A stretch of DNA of 64,000 nucleotides from Sweltsa coloradensis (taxonomy: Eukaryota; Arthropoda; Insecta; Plecoptera; Chloroperlidae). Positions 43,400-55,067 of this stretch are shown here, piece after piece. The notes under the pieces are model-generated. The model worked only from the letters and a program-made list of their open reading frames with translations. It searched no databases and was not told the origin of the DNA. The stretch covers positions 1-64,000 of the forward strand of contig JAMZAV010001444.1 in NCBI GenBank assembly GCA_024449915.1, in the 5' to 3' direction. The number at the start of each line of letters is the position of its first letter. Position 1 is the first letter of the stretch. Made by a program: the position numbers and the translations under genes.

Positions 43400-45110
43400 T
43401 TTCCTCGAACGTTCAATCTAAAGTGTTCTGTGAGAATCATTTGTAACCCTGCTTCTGCTGGCTGGGACCCATGCTATTGGATCATGGCTGGGCTGGACTA
43501 TCTCGCACGATTACGTAGTTATGACAAGATAAGACAACTTTAGAGCGACTATACTTTACAGACCCCGGCTGCGTTTGAGTTTCATAGATTTACAATTTAC
43601 TCGGCGTCTCGTGATATAGTCTAGGCTAGTTGAGGTACATGGGGTACATCGTACATGACCCCGTCCGCAGTTATACGATCGAGTTTGTATTGGCTTTTAT
43701 TTTAAATATATTACGGCATTTCTACTCTTTGATATTGTCATCATCGTAACACTCAGCTCAGCACGGATTGATTCTAAACAGGGAAGTAGACACATGTGGA
43801 AGTATATTTACGTACGATGATAATAAGATGATAATATGAAGATCATGTGATACAGTAAGACAAGTGTAGATCAGGCTGTTGTAACCAAATATCCATAAAC
43901 CACACCACGATTGTCGTCAAAGTTTGCCCCGACACGAGGTGATAGCTCAATCGGCTCGAGAGACCCCCCCCTGATGCAAGCATCCTGATTTCTACATACT
44001 TCCCCCCCCCCCCAACAACCCTGTTATTCCCTACTTAGTCTGAGTGCATTATTTCACTAAATATATAATTCACAGTTCAGTTCGCACACAGATTGTCATA
44101 TTATATTTAAACTCCCTCCCTAGCGAATACATCGCATTCGCAGCCATATAATAATTCATCCTAAGACCCTAATATTGTTCCGTATACTAAGCTAGTCTGA
44201 GTTTGAGTGCATGATGTGGGTAATACACACAGGATTCCAGACAGACAATTAAGTGGGAGAAGGAGCTATGCCACATGTCTCAAATTTTGAGATAATATAT
44301 GTAAGGTTTTAGTAGGTAGATAAAACTGCTGTGCCAACGTTTTATTAATGCATAACTGTATTTTTAATTTTGCCTAACTCTCATTCAGACCACAATTAAA
44401 GTGGCTCAAATTTGGTTATTTTAAGCTAAAAATTAACATCTGTTAAAAAAATATTTTTCATTGAAATATTTATGAAATTATGGGAAATTTTGGATTTTGA
44501 ATAAAAGCAACGTGTTATGTTCATTTTCTGTATCTCAAATACCACCAAAACTAGAAATATATTAAATTTCCGGGAAAACCCTAAAAATGGTTTTGCACAT
44601 TTCAATTTTCAATCTTCTCTAAAAGAAAGGTACTATTCGTCCTATCAAAATGAGATAAAAACATGTTTTTGAATTCCACAATTTTTTTGTTTTTTGGGGG
44701 CCAAATTGAAAATACTTAAAATCACATTTAAAAAAATCAAAATTGTTATGTCCATTATAATGGACCCGTGGCCACATCCGTTTCATCTACTAAAAACTTC
44801 CACGTGGCTAATACCCTCTTCTCTCGCTAGGCCCCTCAGCTAGAAGAGCAATACCAGACTGCTGCCTGTGACGTCATCAAGCCGAGATGATCACTCTTTG
44901 GGTAAACAATGGGGAAGACAGAGAGAGTGGGTGTGTGCGAGTGTGTGTGTTAGAGTGTGTGCGGGTGTGTGCGAGTGTGTAGAGAGAATCGCGCGGACGC
45001 AACGAATGAAAACAAACAAAACGTACGCGAAACAAACTGCAATGTTTTAGCTCTTGAAGACGAGTAAAGAACGATTGATCTGAGATGTGCAATTCAGTGT
45101 GGGGTTTGTC
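43400..45110. other. No gene; C-run, AT-rich tract, (GT)n-type repeat
   Basis: A C-run lies at 44003, an AT-rich tract with many TTTTGAAT-type phrases at 44340-44770, and a GTGTGTGCGAG-type microsatellite at 44929-44980. No coding frame is supported. Confidence 0.4.
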
Positions 45111-45512
45111 ACTCGGGCGCCTACATTGGGGGGGGGGGGGGGGGCTTCTGTAGATCCCAAATAAGAGAACGAAGAAATCGAAACGTATTTTGTGACACTC
45201 GCTTTGTTTCTTGTGAATACATCAACTAGATTCAAAGACGATGAAGTAAGTTTAACCCAGAAGTTACGAGGATATAGAAGTAGAAGTGTAGCATCAAAAT
45301 ACTGTTTCTCGAAATGATAGTGGATATAGACACAATTGAAAGCTACTGTATAAAATCCAAGTTGTTGGGCTTCCCTGTAGCTACACACACTTAGGAGGCC
45401 TACCTCTTATGGACAATCGAGAAAAAATTTAAAAAAATAGTATAAGAAGAATTTTTTATCATAGAATAAACCAAAAGTATATTGCCACTATTTCGTTATG
45501 ATTACAAAAACT

Positions 45513-45862
45513 ATTACCCCCGTCTGGGCCCGGGGTAGAATTGGCCCAGAGCATGGCTCTGCTAATCGTAAAAGGCGATTCAAGAGAAAAAGTCCACCTC
45601 GCAAACATCAGCTAGTAAGAGCGGAGTATATTACTCCCTGAACTAGAGGCGAGCTCTGGCAATCGTCGTCGGAGACACTTCCCCTTTCCCTTGACGACCT
45701 CCCCGACGACGATGACAATTGACGGCACAACGAACGATGACGATGACAAAGACGATGACGACCTCGCGACGTGAGAACCTTCTTTCCTCCCCCTACCCGT
45801 GGCTGGTTCCGTTCTGACCAGCATGGGTCACTCCTCCCCATATCCCCTAGGCTAGAGTAGCC
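45513..45862 (+). repeat. Repeat family A, copy 7 (full length)
   Basis: Begins CCCCCGTCTGGGCCCGGGG, which defines the 5' end of the family, then AGAGCATGGCTCTGCTAATC and all later landmarks to CCCCTAGGCTAGAG. The tail after that is missing. It is nearly identical to copy 2. Confidence 0.8.
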
Positions 45863-45911
45863 AAAAAACAGAAACTATATATTGCGCCTGGCTAGAAGAT
45901 CGTAATCCAGT

Positions 45912-46542
45912 TTAAGGCTATTCCACCGCGTTTTTATATTTTCCAAAATATGCTACTAAGTCAAAATATAGTGAATGGCTTTGAAACATGGCTATTTTAG
46001 AAAATCAAAAATATTTTTTCCAAATTTTTCTGATCCGGTACACGGCCAATATAGCCACCTCAAAATAATTTCAAACTTCAATTCGCCAGGGCACACCATT
46101 CAACGTAGGGTGTTGTGCTTTTGTGACATTAATTTTCAACTGTTTTTCTTTGGACTGACTGAGAGAAAACAGATTTATTTTAACAATTGTCTTTACTGCG
46201 AATTTTTCGTTTGGCGGTACAAATCGGTAAAAAATACCGCCAAACGAAAAAATTCGCTGGAAAGACAATTGTTAAAATAAATCTGGTTTCTCTCAGTCAG
46301 TCCATAGAAAAACAGGTAAAAATTAATGTCACAAAAGCACAACACCGTACGTTGAATGGTGTGCCCTGGCGAATTGAAGTTTGAAATTATTTTGAGGTGG
46401 CTATATTGGCCGTGTACCGGATCAGAAAAATTTGGAAAAAATATTTTTGATTTTCTAAAATAGCCATGTTTCAAAGCCATTCACTATATTTTAACTTAGT
46501 AGCATATTTTGGAAAAAAGAAAAACGCGTGGAATAGCCTTAA
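45912..46542. mobile_element. 623-bp near-perfect palindrome flanked by TTAA
   Basis: TTAA lies at 45912-45915 and 46539-46542. Between them the two halves are near-perfect inverted copies of each other over about 300 bp, starting GGCTATTCCACCGCG and ending CGCGTGGAATAGCC. The centre is TTTGGCGGTA, a 15-base spacer, then TACCGCCAAA. Frames starting MALKHGYFRKSKIFF appear on both strands only because the arms mirror each other. TTAA flanks suggest a piggyBac-like fold-back element. Confidence 0.8.
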
Positions 46543-46549
46543 AGTGGCA

Positions 46550-47775
46550 TGTGCGTCTAGTGATTGTTGTCACTGTAGCTAAGTCAACAATAGCTATTGT
46601 TGTTGCGCGCGTGTGGACAAAGGGTGGGCGACACAGCTGCATGAGCCGAGCGTGAGCCTCCTGGAAACTGTTGACCTAAGAGCTTCGTCTAACTTCCTTG
46701 CGAGAAGAAATCAAAGTTCTTTGCACGATTAATAATCTGATATGCGTAGCGACGTGAGGGGGGGGGGAGGTAGCCAGCTGTCGGGGACCGTTGTGTGGGC
46801 GGTTACATCAGCGCTTTCTAGAATAAATAAGGAAAGCCATTGAGGCAAGCATGTCCAAAACCGAAGTCAAAGGCGCAGGGGTCACCCCCAACAGCCGTCG
46901 CGGTCGATGAATATATTAGACGAACGTGGGTCACGCTTTGATCACTCCGTCCATGTTGCGAACAATCTCGCCCTTTACTTGTTAAACAGCGTAAATATTG
47001 AAATACCAAAAAATAATAATAATCACATGTAAAATAAAGTAGAATAGAAAATGCGAAAAGTATACACGTGTATAGGACAAACTTTCAAATTGAATTAGGG
47101 GTGGTTGGGAGGAGGGGTGGGGGTGTAGGGAGGGTTGGTAGGAAAACGCGGGAAGACTCCCCCATTGCCTTCAGTTCATACGTCAGTGCGTGTTTTCAAA
47201 GCGATATTAGCCATTTTCCATGCGAAAACATATTACCGAACATTTCTACTCGGCAACTCCAGCCCTAGCCGACGACCTGCACCCCCTGCTCCAACCTGCA
47301 CCCCCTACTCCAACCTGCACACGATGATTTCCGCTTCCTGCCTCATGTGCTACACTTGGGCCTCAGACACCCATGATTAAAAATACCATTCTAAAACATA
47401 CACGAATAATGTTCTTTCGTAACTACACATTTTGTTATCCATTTTTACTAAGGCTGCCCAATCGACATCGATTCATATTTATACAATCAATGTGAGAAGT
47501 AATTTTCAAAATTGACATTAATAATCGACTTTTCATTTTTGAGATCACCGCTTAACAAGTTTAATTCACTGCAACGTAACGAGATGTGTCAAGTTTCAAC
47601 GCACCATTGTTGACCTCGACAGTAAAGTCTCTGTCGTCGAACATTGTTGAATAACGACTAACAGATGCTCTGTTTTACAGATCACTTAGTAAAGTCTATA
47701 ACGAAAAGAAAAGAAATTAAAAACATTGATCTTCGATGTCGATATTTCCATTTTACACGGATGCTCAGCCTTTGA
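46550..47775. other. No gene recognised
   Basis: The plus frames at 47068-47380 cross a CTGCACCCCCTACTCCAAC tandem phrase (47277-47320), which explains their Pro-rich ends. There are no motifs. Confidence 0.35.
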
Positions 47776-47779
47776 AGAG

Positions 47780-47870
47780 CGACTTTCCTCCCCATCACAT
47801 CCCCCAGGCTAGAGGGGCGCATTATGACCTAACGGTTGACGCGCCCCTAATCCAAGTAAACTAAACGGTT
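47780..47870 (+). repeat. Repeat family A, copy 8 (3' end only)
   Basis: TTTCCTCCCCATCACATCCC, CAGGCTAGAGGGGCGC and ATTATGACCTAACGGTTGAC, then the CGCGCCCCTAATCC tail. It is 5' truncated, as expected of a retroposed element. Confidence 0.7.
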
Positions 47871-48149
47871 ACTCGGTTGGCTTTACTGCGACTCGACATA
47901 AAACTCTAGTACGAGAATAAAAGTAAACGATACAAGTTTTCATTGGCTTCTCTGATGGTGAGGGTGGGCTAAACCTTTCCACTCCTGCCACGTGCTACGA
48001 CGAGCAAATGTCAGTGACTGGGGGGGTGACGCCAATATCTCAATTAGGGCAAGTCTACACGGGGTAGGTAGCCAGGCGGCGCTGTGCTGTGCTGTGTGTT
48101 GGGGTATAATACAACGCGAGCACTTGACAGCACTTGACAGCACTTAGCA

Positions 48150-48215
48150 GCACTTCGCTGACTCGCACCACTCTCGAACGAGAAGTCGCTGGTTCGATTC
48201 CAGCCTCTCGCAAGC
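48150..48215 (+). repeat. tRNA-like relic
   Basis: GAAGTCGCTGGTTCGATTCCAGC gives an intact T-arm (48181-48203). Upstream, CACTTGACAG is repeated three times, replacing a normal D-arm. It is not a functional tRNA by eye. Confidence 0.35.
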
Positions 48216-48309
48216 CCGACTAGTTATAAATTATAACAAATATAATTTCATTTATGAAATACAAATAACATATCCAATCGCAATCCCAAATACAAAATAA
48301 CTCATAGCA

Positions 48310-48570
48310 AAACACGTAAGAAAATCGTATAAGTACGATTTTCACGATAAATATTTCTTCGAATATAGGGGGGCCTAAGTTGGGAGTCAAAGTTCAGAGA
48401 TTTCTGAGATTCCCTGGAAATCTTGTAACGATCACAGAAGATCCATGTTCGAAGTATAGCAGTTTGTCCGGTAGGGAGCGAAGCGGACAATCACAGATAA
48501 CACACGCAAAAATAATTAACAGTTGACGTATTTTTCTCAAAGTAGTCACATTGAGGTCTTTGCTAGGCAC
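48310..48570 (-). mobile_element. Family E transposon, truncated copy
   Basis: CGTATAAGTACGATTTTCAC, AAATATTTCTTCGA, GTTCAGAGATTTC and GTCCGGTAGGGAGCGAAGC match the family E interior. The diagnostic GATGAGC end is lost. Confidence 0.5.
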
Positions 48571-48964
48571 ATTCGATAAAATATGATTGTTATTATAAAA
48601 TAAACTTATCGTCGAGTACGAAGTACCCTATAAGAGAAGAGTTGGTCTCACCGCTACGTATTAACTGCATCGTATAGAACACCGATTGAATATGTTTTTG
48701 ATTGGATGTAAGCTCAGTTTTGATATGCTAAACAAGGCTTCTTGTTTTCATTACATCTTTTATAGAGCACTAAAACATAAATTACGATCATCCGAGGCGC
48801 CGTTTGGAAACAATGTAAGAACCCAGACAGTGGATCTAGAGCGCATTCTGTTACCTTGCTATCAAAGCTCAGCCAGTGACTAGAAACACTTTCGGTTTCG
48901 TTGTAGGGGTAGAATCGCATCCCAGACCCCAAACCAGACAGTAATGATTTTATTTGTTTTAAAT

Positions 48965-49142
48965 TGGGGCTCGAACCCAGACTGTGTTGTGTGTGTACTA
49001 GTACTACTAATCACGGTTTCGAAACTTGGTCAGTAAATTGTGCACGGGGCTCGAACCCTGACTGTGTTGTGTGTCTCGATACGGGGCCCGAACCCAGACT
49101 GTGTTGTGTGTCTCGACTCTCGACACGGGATTCGAACCCTGA
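48965..49142 (-). repeat. Minisatellite of B-box-containing units
   Basis: GGGCTCGAACCC-type phrases occur at about 48967, 49047, 49084 and 49127, most followed by AGACTGTGTTGTGTGT or a one-base variant of it. On the minus strand each is a tRNA-type B box (GGGTTCGAGCC). The plus-strand frame at 48964-49197 is a repeat shadow. Confidence 0.6.
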
Positions 49143-49196
49143 GAGGCAGTCACGTGTTTTTAGTTGTGTCACCCCGGGAATAATCCCAAACTGTTA

Positions 49197-49284
49197 GTAT
49201 CGCCCAAAGTAGAGTAGAGTCCGTGCCCCGTTGGAGGTCTGTATCGCCCAAAGTAGAGTAGAGTCCGTGCCCCGTTGGAGGTCT
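49197..49284 (+). repeat. Perfect 44-bp tandem duplication
   Basis: Two identical units (GTATCGCCCAAAGTAGAG and onward) at 49197-49240 and 49241-49284. The second abuts the family D MITE. Confidence 0.9.
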
Positions 49285-49898
49285 CAAGGGGCTATTACCC
49301 CCAAAATTACTTTCTACCACATAATCAATCAATAGCATAATACTACACTAAAATGATCGTTTAAAACATTACTGTGATATTACACGATTTTGAGATTTTT
49401 GATCTTGAAATTAAAAAAATGTGCGTTTTAGGGAATTTCTTAAATTGGCTTTTTTGGTTCCACATTATATACAAGAGCATAGTACAAAATCTACAATGGC
49501 CCTTTATAACATCATGTCTTAAAAATGTGCACAAATATACACTCAAACACGCAAAAATATGCATTCCAAAAACACACCCCTTTATAGTACTCAGCATATT
49601 TTGACCGAATCACTTGTCCCAATTACTAAACAAAATATAGAGGATTTACAGAAAAAACTGTCGAGGTCAATAATGGCCAATATTTTTTTGGATCAAAATC
49701 CTCCAAGGTCACGGGGCATAAATGTCGTCCTCGTGTTATTTCTTATGGGAGATATTTCAGAAAATTACCTAGTTTAACAATTATTTTGTTTCGGGTCACG
49801 GTGGACCCAAAAAATATTTCTGTAACTTTCTTAATTCATAACTATAGTTTGCCTGAATGAAATATATTATTTACGTTTAGCGGGCTAATACCCCTTTG
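49284..49898 (-). mobile_element. TTAA-type MITE, family D, copy 3 (inverted)
   Basis: CAAGGGGCTATTACCC at the left and GGGCTAATACCCCTTT at the right are the inverted ends. The interior matches copies 1 and 2 in reverse, for example CTCAGCATATTTTGACCGAA and TTGGATCAAAATCCTCCAAG. The flanking TTAA has decayed. The 72-76 codon frames are in the element and are not a transposase. Confidence 0.65.
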
Positions 49899-49899
49899 G

Positions 49900-50950
49900 G
49901 TCTTTAAAAGTTAGTATGTGTTATGCCTCTTGTGGGATACATACTATCAGCTTTGTACGTTGAGAGGGTGTGAACTATAAATCCTCCTAGGTTGTTAAAC
50001 TCTATAGCTGACTAACTGGGTAATTAGGTGTGAAGGCACTTGTGATGGGAATGGTTTAATATGCTGTATGTAACATTTTTATAAATAAATTTAAAATACA
50101 TTTTTATTTTTATAAATAAATGTCAACTCGTAGTCTCGCAAAGACTTCCAGCCAGGATTGCCCGTGACCTTCCGACTGAGAGGCTCGCACGCCACGCCTG
50201 AGCCAGACCACAGTGGCGGACCGGGGCGGGCGGGCGGGGCCCCCTAAATGTCACGAGCTTGTATTGACTGGCATAGGGCGTGTCGGTTAAAGAGGAGCAT
50301 CCCTTATCTCGTGACCTCGCAGACTCTCCAACAGCATCTCCCCTTTAAGCGGGAGCAAATGCACAATGCAGATATTACCGCGATTAGCCATTCTAGTTTA
50401 TTGATTAGGACATCAGGGGAGGGGAGGGGAAGGGGGGGTCTTTACGCGGGCAGATTATTGAAACCGAACAGCCACCGTATTTAACACCAAGAAAACAGAT
50501 GCTCACAAGAACTGATGCACGAAACGGACTTAGTTGCAGCACCATTTTCATATTTTTGTGGGGAAAAGATAAAAAACTACCTGTATTCAAAACAGCTGAA
50601 TTGTATTTGATATACAATAACATCAATATTGTGAAAATAGAGATTTAAAAATTAGAAACCATGTCTCTTTTTTAAAACTCACTTTTCCTCCATGTTGTGT
50701 CCATGTCCATGCTAAATTCTTTGATCTCTCTTGATTTTCTTTTTAATATTCACCATACCATTTTTAATTAATTGCGTTTTTCCTTTATCGTGTTTTCTAT
50801 AATAATTTCGGTCGTAATCCTGTAAACCTAACAGCAGCCCTACTGTGCTAAACGCATTTCAACGTTTGAACATGAAACCTTCAGAACAAACTATATTTAG
50901 GTGGATGACCGTGAGATAAGCCCGATGAAGCACATTGAATGGGGCTAATT
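49900..50950. other. Intron-like DNA before the 50.97-kb exon
   Basis: A CAGTGGCGGACCGGGGCG MITE end lies at 50211. No coding frame with a motif is present. It ends in a clear pyrimidine tract. Confidence 0.3.
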
Positions 50951-50972
50951 GTAGTTTCTCTTTCTGTTACAG

Positions 50973-51034
50973 CTGCGATGTGATCTACGCTCTGAACAGG
51001 TCAACACCAACATCCCGGCAACATGAAACTGAAA
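50973..51034 (+). CDS. Short exon with strong splice sites and start codon
   Basis: The acceptor TTTCTCTTTCTGTTACAG ends at 50972. The donor CTGAAA|GTAAGT begins at 51035, with intron-side consensus perfect. Inside the 62-nt exon, CAACATG gives a good arthropod start context, and ATG AAA CTG AAA fills the end exactly in phase 0, so this would be the last 5'-UTR piece plus four codons. A second reading is also open throughout (CDVIYALNRSTPTSRQHETE), so an internal coding exon cannot be excluded. The next exon is not seen. Confidence 0.45.
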
Positions 51035-51139
51035 GTAAGTCCTGAAGTTGTTCAGGTCGTATGATATCCTCGGTAGAGCAGAAAGTTGTGCTGGTGCTGG
51101 TGCATGATACTCACTTCTCTAAGCTCGCGGCCACGTCGT

Positions 51140-51895
51140 TGTAACGACGACGTTTATAGCCCTGATTCATTGAGAACTATGACGTTTGAAACCCTGATAC
51201 ATTAGAACGACGACGTTTACAGCCCTGGTTACTTGAGAACGATGACGTTTGAAACCCTGATACATTAGAACGATGACGTTTACAACCCTGATTTATTGAG
51301 AACGATGACGTTTCCAACCCTGATTCATTGAGAACGATGACGTTTACAACCCTGATTCACTGAGAACGATGACGTTTACAACCCTGATTCATTGAGAACG
51401 ATGACGTTTACAACCTTGATTCATTGAGAACGATGACGTTTACAACCCTGATTCATTGGAACGATGACGTTTACAACCCTGATTCATTGGAACGATGACG
51501 TTTACAACCCTGATTCACTGAGAACGATGACGTTTACAACCCTGATTCATTGAGAACGATGACGTTTACAACCCTGATTCATTGAGAACGATGACGTTTA
51601 CAACCCTGATTCATTGAGAACGATAACGTTTACAACCCTGATTCATTGAGAACGATGACGTTTACAACCCTGATTCATTGAGAACTATGACGTTTACAAC
51701 CCTGATTCATTGAGATGATCGACGTTTACAACCCTGATTCATTAAGATGATCGACGTTTACAACCCTGATTCATTGAGATGATCGACGTTTACAACCCTG
51801 ATTCATTGAGATGATCGACGTTTACAACCCTGATTCATTGAGATGATCGACGTTTACAACCCTACCTGATTTATTGAGAACGAGGACGTTTACAA
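51140..51895 (+). repeat. Minisatellite, 31-32-bp units, about 24 copies
   Basis: The unit reads GATGACGTTTACAACCCTGA then TTCATTGAGAAC. The first units are diverged (TATAGCCC, TTTGAAACC), the middle ones are nearly identical, and a 3' block of five or so has GATGATCGACG instead of GAACGATGACG. This variant order shows local expansion. It starts about 100 bp after the 50.97-kb donor, so it would be intronic. Spacers are not unique, so it is not a CRISPR array. Confidence 0.95.
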
Positions 51896-51899
51896 TCTA

Positions 51900-52200
51900 A
51901 TATTGAAAGAGATCGGAAAAGTCTCCCATTCAATCACAAATTTTAGCAATTAACTCAGGGTGTTACTTGAACTTACCAAGTATATACATTGAGTGAGGGT
52001 GGGAGATAAACTAATCGCAGGTTAATTCGCGGGTGGTTTAGTAAAGTGGGCGATTAGTTTTAATCTCAGATTACTAAACGCTTAACGTGTCAGCTCTACT
52101 ACTAACAATGCTGATGCTTATCTCCACGCAACCCACCAATCAAACGTAAACTTTCTTTTGGGCTTAGTTGACGTCTTCACTGGCACTAGTGTAACTCATT
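51900..52200. other. No gene recognised
   Basis: No motifs or repeats stand out. Confidence 0.3.
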
Positions 52201-52202
52201 CT

Positions 52203-52653
52203 GTTTTTATTTTTATTTTTATATTTTTTCCTTGCAAATATGTAGTTAACATGGTGGCAAGTACCTAAATAATTAACTTTAGTTGTATCAAAAGAATAAG
52301 GACTAAATATCTCTTGATTCAAACTAATTTTTCATAATTTCTTATTTTACATCCAAATCTAAATTCATATCCTCCAAACATCTTCTAAACCTTTTCACTG
52401 AGAATTCCTCAACAGCTGCAGCTGGCGATTGAGTCCATTCCTCAATTGCTCTATTTAGAAAAGACCACTTACCAACATCCTTCATATTTCGTTTACATTT
52501 TAACTTCCAGTCAAACAACACATTTTTAGCTTTAAGAGAGTATAGAACATGCGTTCTAGCAAATTGCTGTTCGCTCGGCTGACTGACTGTCTGAAATTTT
52601 GAACATGTGTCACGAAAGTGGAAATATAGGGTTCCACAGTAACACTTTTATAA
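52203..52653 (-). pseudogene. 3' end of a LINE-like ORF with tail
   Basis: On the minus strand one frame is open for about 104 codons (52653 to the stop at 52342-52344). It includes NMKDVGKWSFLNRAIEEW and SPAAAVEEFSVKRFRRCL, the pattern seen at the extreme C-terminus of many non-LTR retrotransposon reverse transcriptase ORFs (a ...SF..RA...WN.LP...V...S...FK..L motif). About 110 bp of 3' UTR and an (ATAAAAATAAAA)-type tail at 52204-52236 follow. The reverse transcriptase core is absent, so it is a 5'-truncated copy. Confidence 0.5.
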
Positions 52654-52659
52654 AATTTA

Positions 52660-54370
52660 TTTTGAAATATTTTATAAAAAATAAATTAGTTGACGGTTTT
52701 GTTAAAAAGTCCAAAATGGACTAAATTCGTGAATATTTTCTGGCTGATTAGACGAAATTACTAAAATCTATGTATTTAGGGATGTCCATGTAGGCCTATG
52801 CTTTTTAGACAACTTTGAAAAGTTTCATATACTTCGGAATTCGGATGCTTCTTGGCCGAGCGAATAGCTATTTGAAATGCCAAATGTGTGTGTCGGTCCG
52901 TAACGACCGAGACGAACCAAGTGGTTTATAGAATGTGAATACTAAGATAACCGCGAGCGATTCATATCGAACTAACTTACACAACACAGGATTACTAACT
53001 GATTCTGTCTTGTCTTGAGATGTGTTGCATTATGGATGTGTGAATTTGTGTTCGGTTAGCCTAGCCCGTGGTACGCAACTACCTACTATAAGCGGTAACA
53101 CTCGCTAAGGCGAGAGCATATCTTTAAACGAACGAAGTCTACTTTAAATTTACCGCACTTTCTCTGCCAACCTTGTCAAAATGTTATGTCAACGCTTAGG
53201 TAGGTGACAAACAAATGACATCAGTTTATTCGCACGCTTAATTTATATTCATGTATCACACAAGGTTAGCTATTCAAACACTTCGGAAACAGTTTTAAGA
53301 GAGTTGTTTTATTATTTTCTTGCCGGCTCGTTGGCTAAACTGCGAGGTCGACAGTGCTGCGATCTCGCGGCGAGCGCCAACTTAGGTAAACCCGCCTATA
53401 TCTACACTGAAGGTCATCACGGATCTGACTGACGGTTGTTTCATATGCGTTTGTTCTAGAAATTATACAGGTTAGATTATGGTTGACGGTTGATCGGAAA
53501 GCTAACGTTTACTTGTAACATTGATGCAGTCAACAAGGCAGTTTGACTTTGCTTTTTAGCCTCTTAAAGGATCTCGGTGTGAATTTGAGCACATGAGTCA
53601 ATATAACTTGTACCTACGATTTGCAACATCTTAAAATCACAAACAACGCATGAAGGGTGAACTTTGCGCTTTGACTTAGAGTAGAAGATAGATTAGTTTA
53701 GCAGAGTAAATATAATAAACTCAATACTATATGGAATGATAGTAAGAAAGGCAACGGATGATTGGTATTGTTATCTGCATAATTATAATAATAATAATAA
53801 TATTTGTTGTGGTCAAGATTGCCTGGCCTGAAATGAGTGACTGGCGAGTCTGGTTCAGCGTTAGCAATGTTATCTCCAGCTGTTTATCGCAGGCCGGTAC
53901 TCGGGTGTGAATACGAGATAAACAAAGCCAAGTTAACAGTACAATCTACTCACATGAGCCGGCACTGCACTGTGCACACACTATAAGTAGTGCACGCACT
54001 ATAAGTAGTGCACGGAAATACCGTCTGGGGGACTTGGAACGAATCTAAAGTTCTAAACGCCGTCGCATCCAGAACTAAATAATTCATTACGAACTCAATA
54101 TTGTATCTCTTCTTGTTACAATTGACTGTTGGAAATATGAAACTAAAATGTGTACATTGTTTTAGAATTCATAGTTTCTTCCGAGAATGGACAGCTACCA
54201 ATTTTGATTCGTTTATTTTTTTATACATAGCCGATAGTCACTTATAAAGTAACTTAATAGAACAAGTTCCTATTTTTAAAGTATAGCGGTACATTTGAAC
54301 AGTTCCTTGTTGCCTGTGTCGGGAATCAAACGCGTGACTCGCGCATGAGTCTCACGGTACGCATGGTCTA
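52660..54370. other. No gene; possible tRNA-type patch at 53.34 kb
   Basis: GGCTCGTTGGCTAAACTGCG near 53325 looks like an A-box region, but no B box follows. It ends in a donor-like TTAG|GTAAAC at 53384. A TAAGTAGTGCACG duplication lies at about 53985-54015, and an (ATA)n run near 53787. Confidence 0.3.
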
Positions 54371-54375
54371 GTGTA

Positions 54376-54430
54376 GTGTAAAGCGGGCTGCCTAGCAGTC
54401 TGCCTGCAGGCGTACCGTACAGTGCTGCGC
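54376..54430. repeat. Fragment of the 7-kb duplicated element
   Basis: AAAGCGGGCTGCCT, CTGCAGGCGTACCGTAC and AGTGCTGCG match the GC-rich end of the repeat at 7021-7390. Confidence 0.55.
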
Positions 54431-54466
54431 CAGCCGGCCGCTACCTCAACCACCGCTGCTTGAGCT

Positions 54467-54602
<136 letters not shown>

Positions 54603-55067
54603 CGAGTTGGTAAACTAAACTTCTTCATCAAGAGTTTTCTAATTTGTATAAATGCCGGAAATGTCGACGACATTAAAATGACGTAAAGCGGAAATAAAAT
54701 CCAGCGCTGACTTCAATATTATTTGTCTTCGTTTAATTAATAATTGTTCTGGAATTACAAAGTTTGTGTAACCTCTCTGTTTAACCCACAGTGGATGCAA
54801 CGACCAGGAGTTGGGGGGGGGGGGTCGTCATCATATTATAACCCTTCATATAAAATATATATTAAAATATTCCTATAAATAAAATTGTAATTTCTATTTC
54901 GGCCACTCTCCTAGTATTGTTTATTGGTTAGTGGTTTGTGTTTTATTTGTTTTGTTGTATTGCCATTGTGTACAGTGTATTTTGTGCTCTGCCCTGTTTG
55001 AAAGTAAATAACAAACCAACGAATGCTCAAGGCCATTGAATCAATAATTCCGAACTGAAATACTAGG

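Noticed and set aside
45975..46480. Conserved protein MALKHGYFRKSKIFF on both strands
   Set aside because: The same frame appears twice only because the locus is a palindrome; no known domain.
48150..48215. Functional tRNA gene
   Set aside because: The T-arm is intact but the D-arm region is a CACTTGACAG tandem repeat and the acceptor stem pairs only partly.
50973..51034. Histone H4 C-terminus (DVIYALNR resembles DVVYALKR)
   Set aside because: The likeness covers about eight residues only, the following residues do not match, and no other H4 sequence is nearby.
51140..51895. Possible CRISPR array (regular 31-32-bp repeats)
   Set aside because: There are no unique spacers between repeats, no cas genes and the sequence is eukaryotic; it is a minisatellite.
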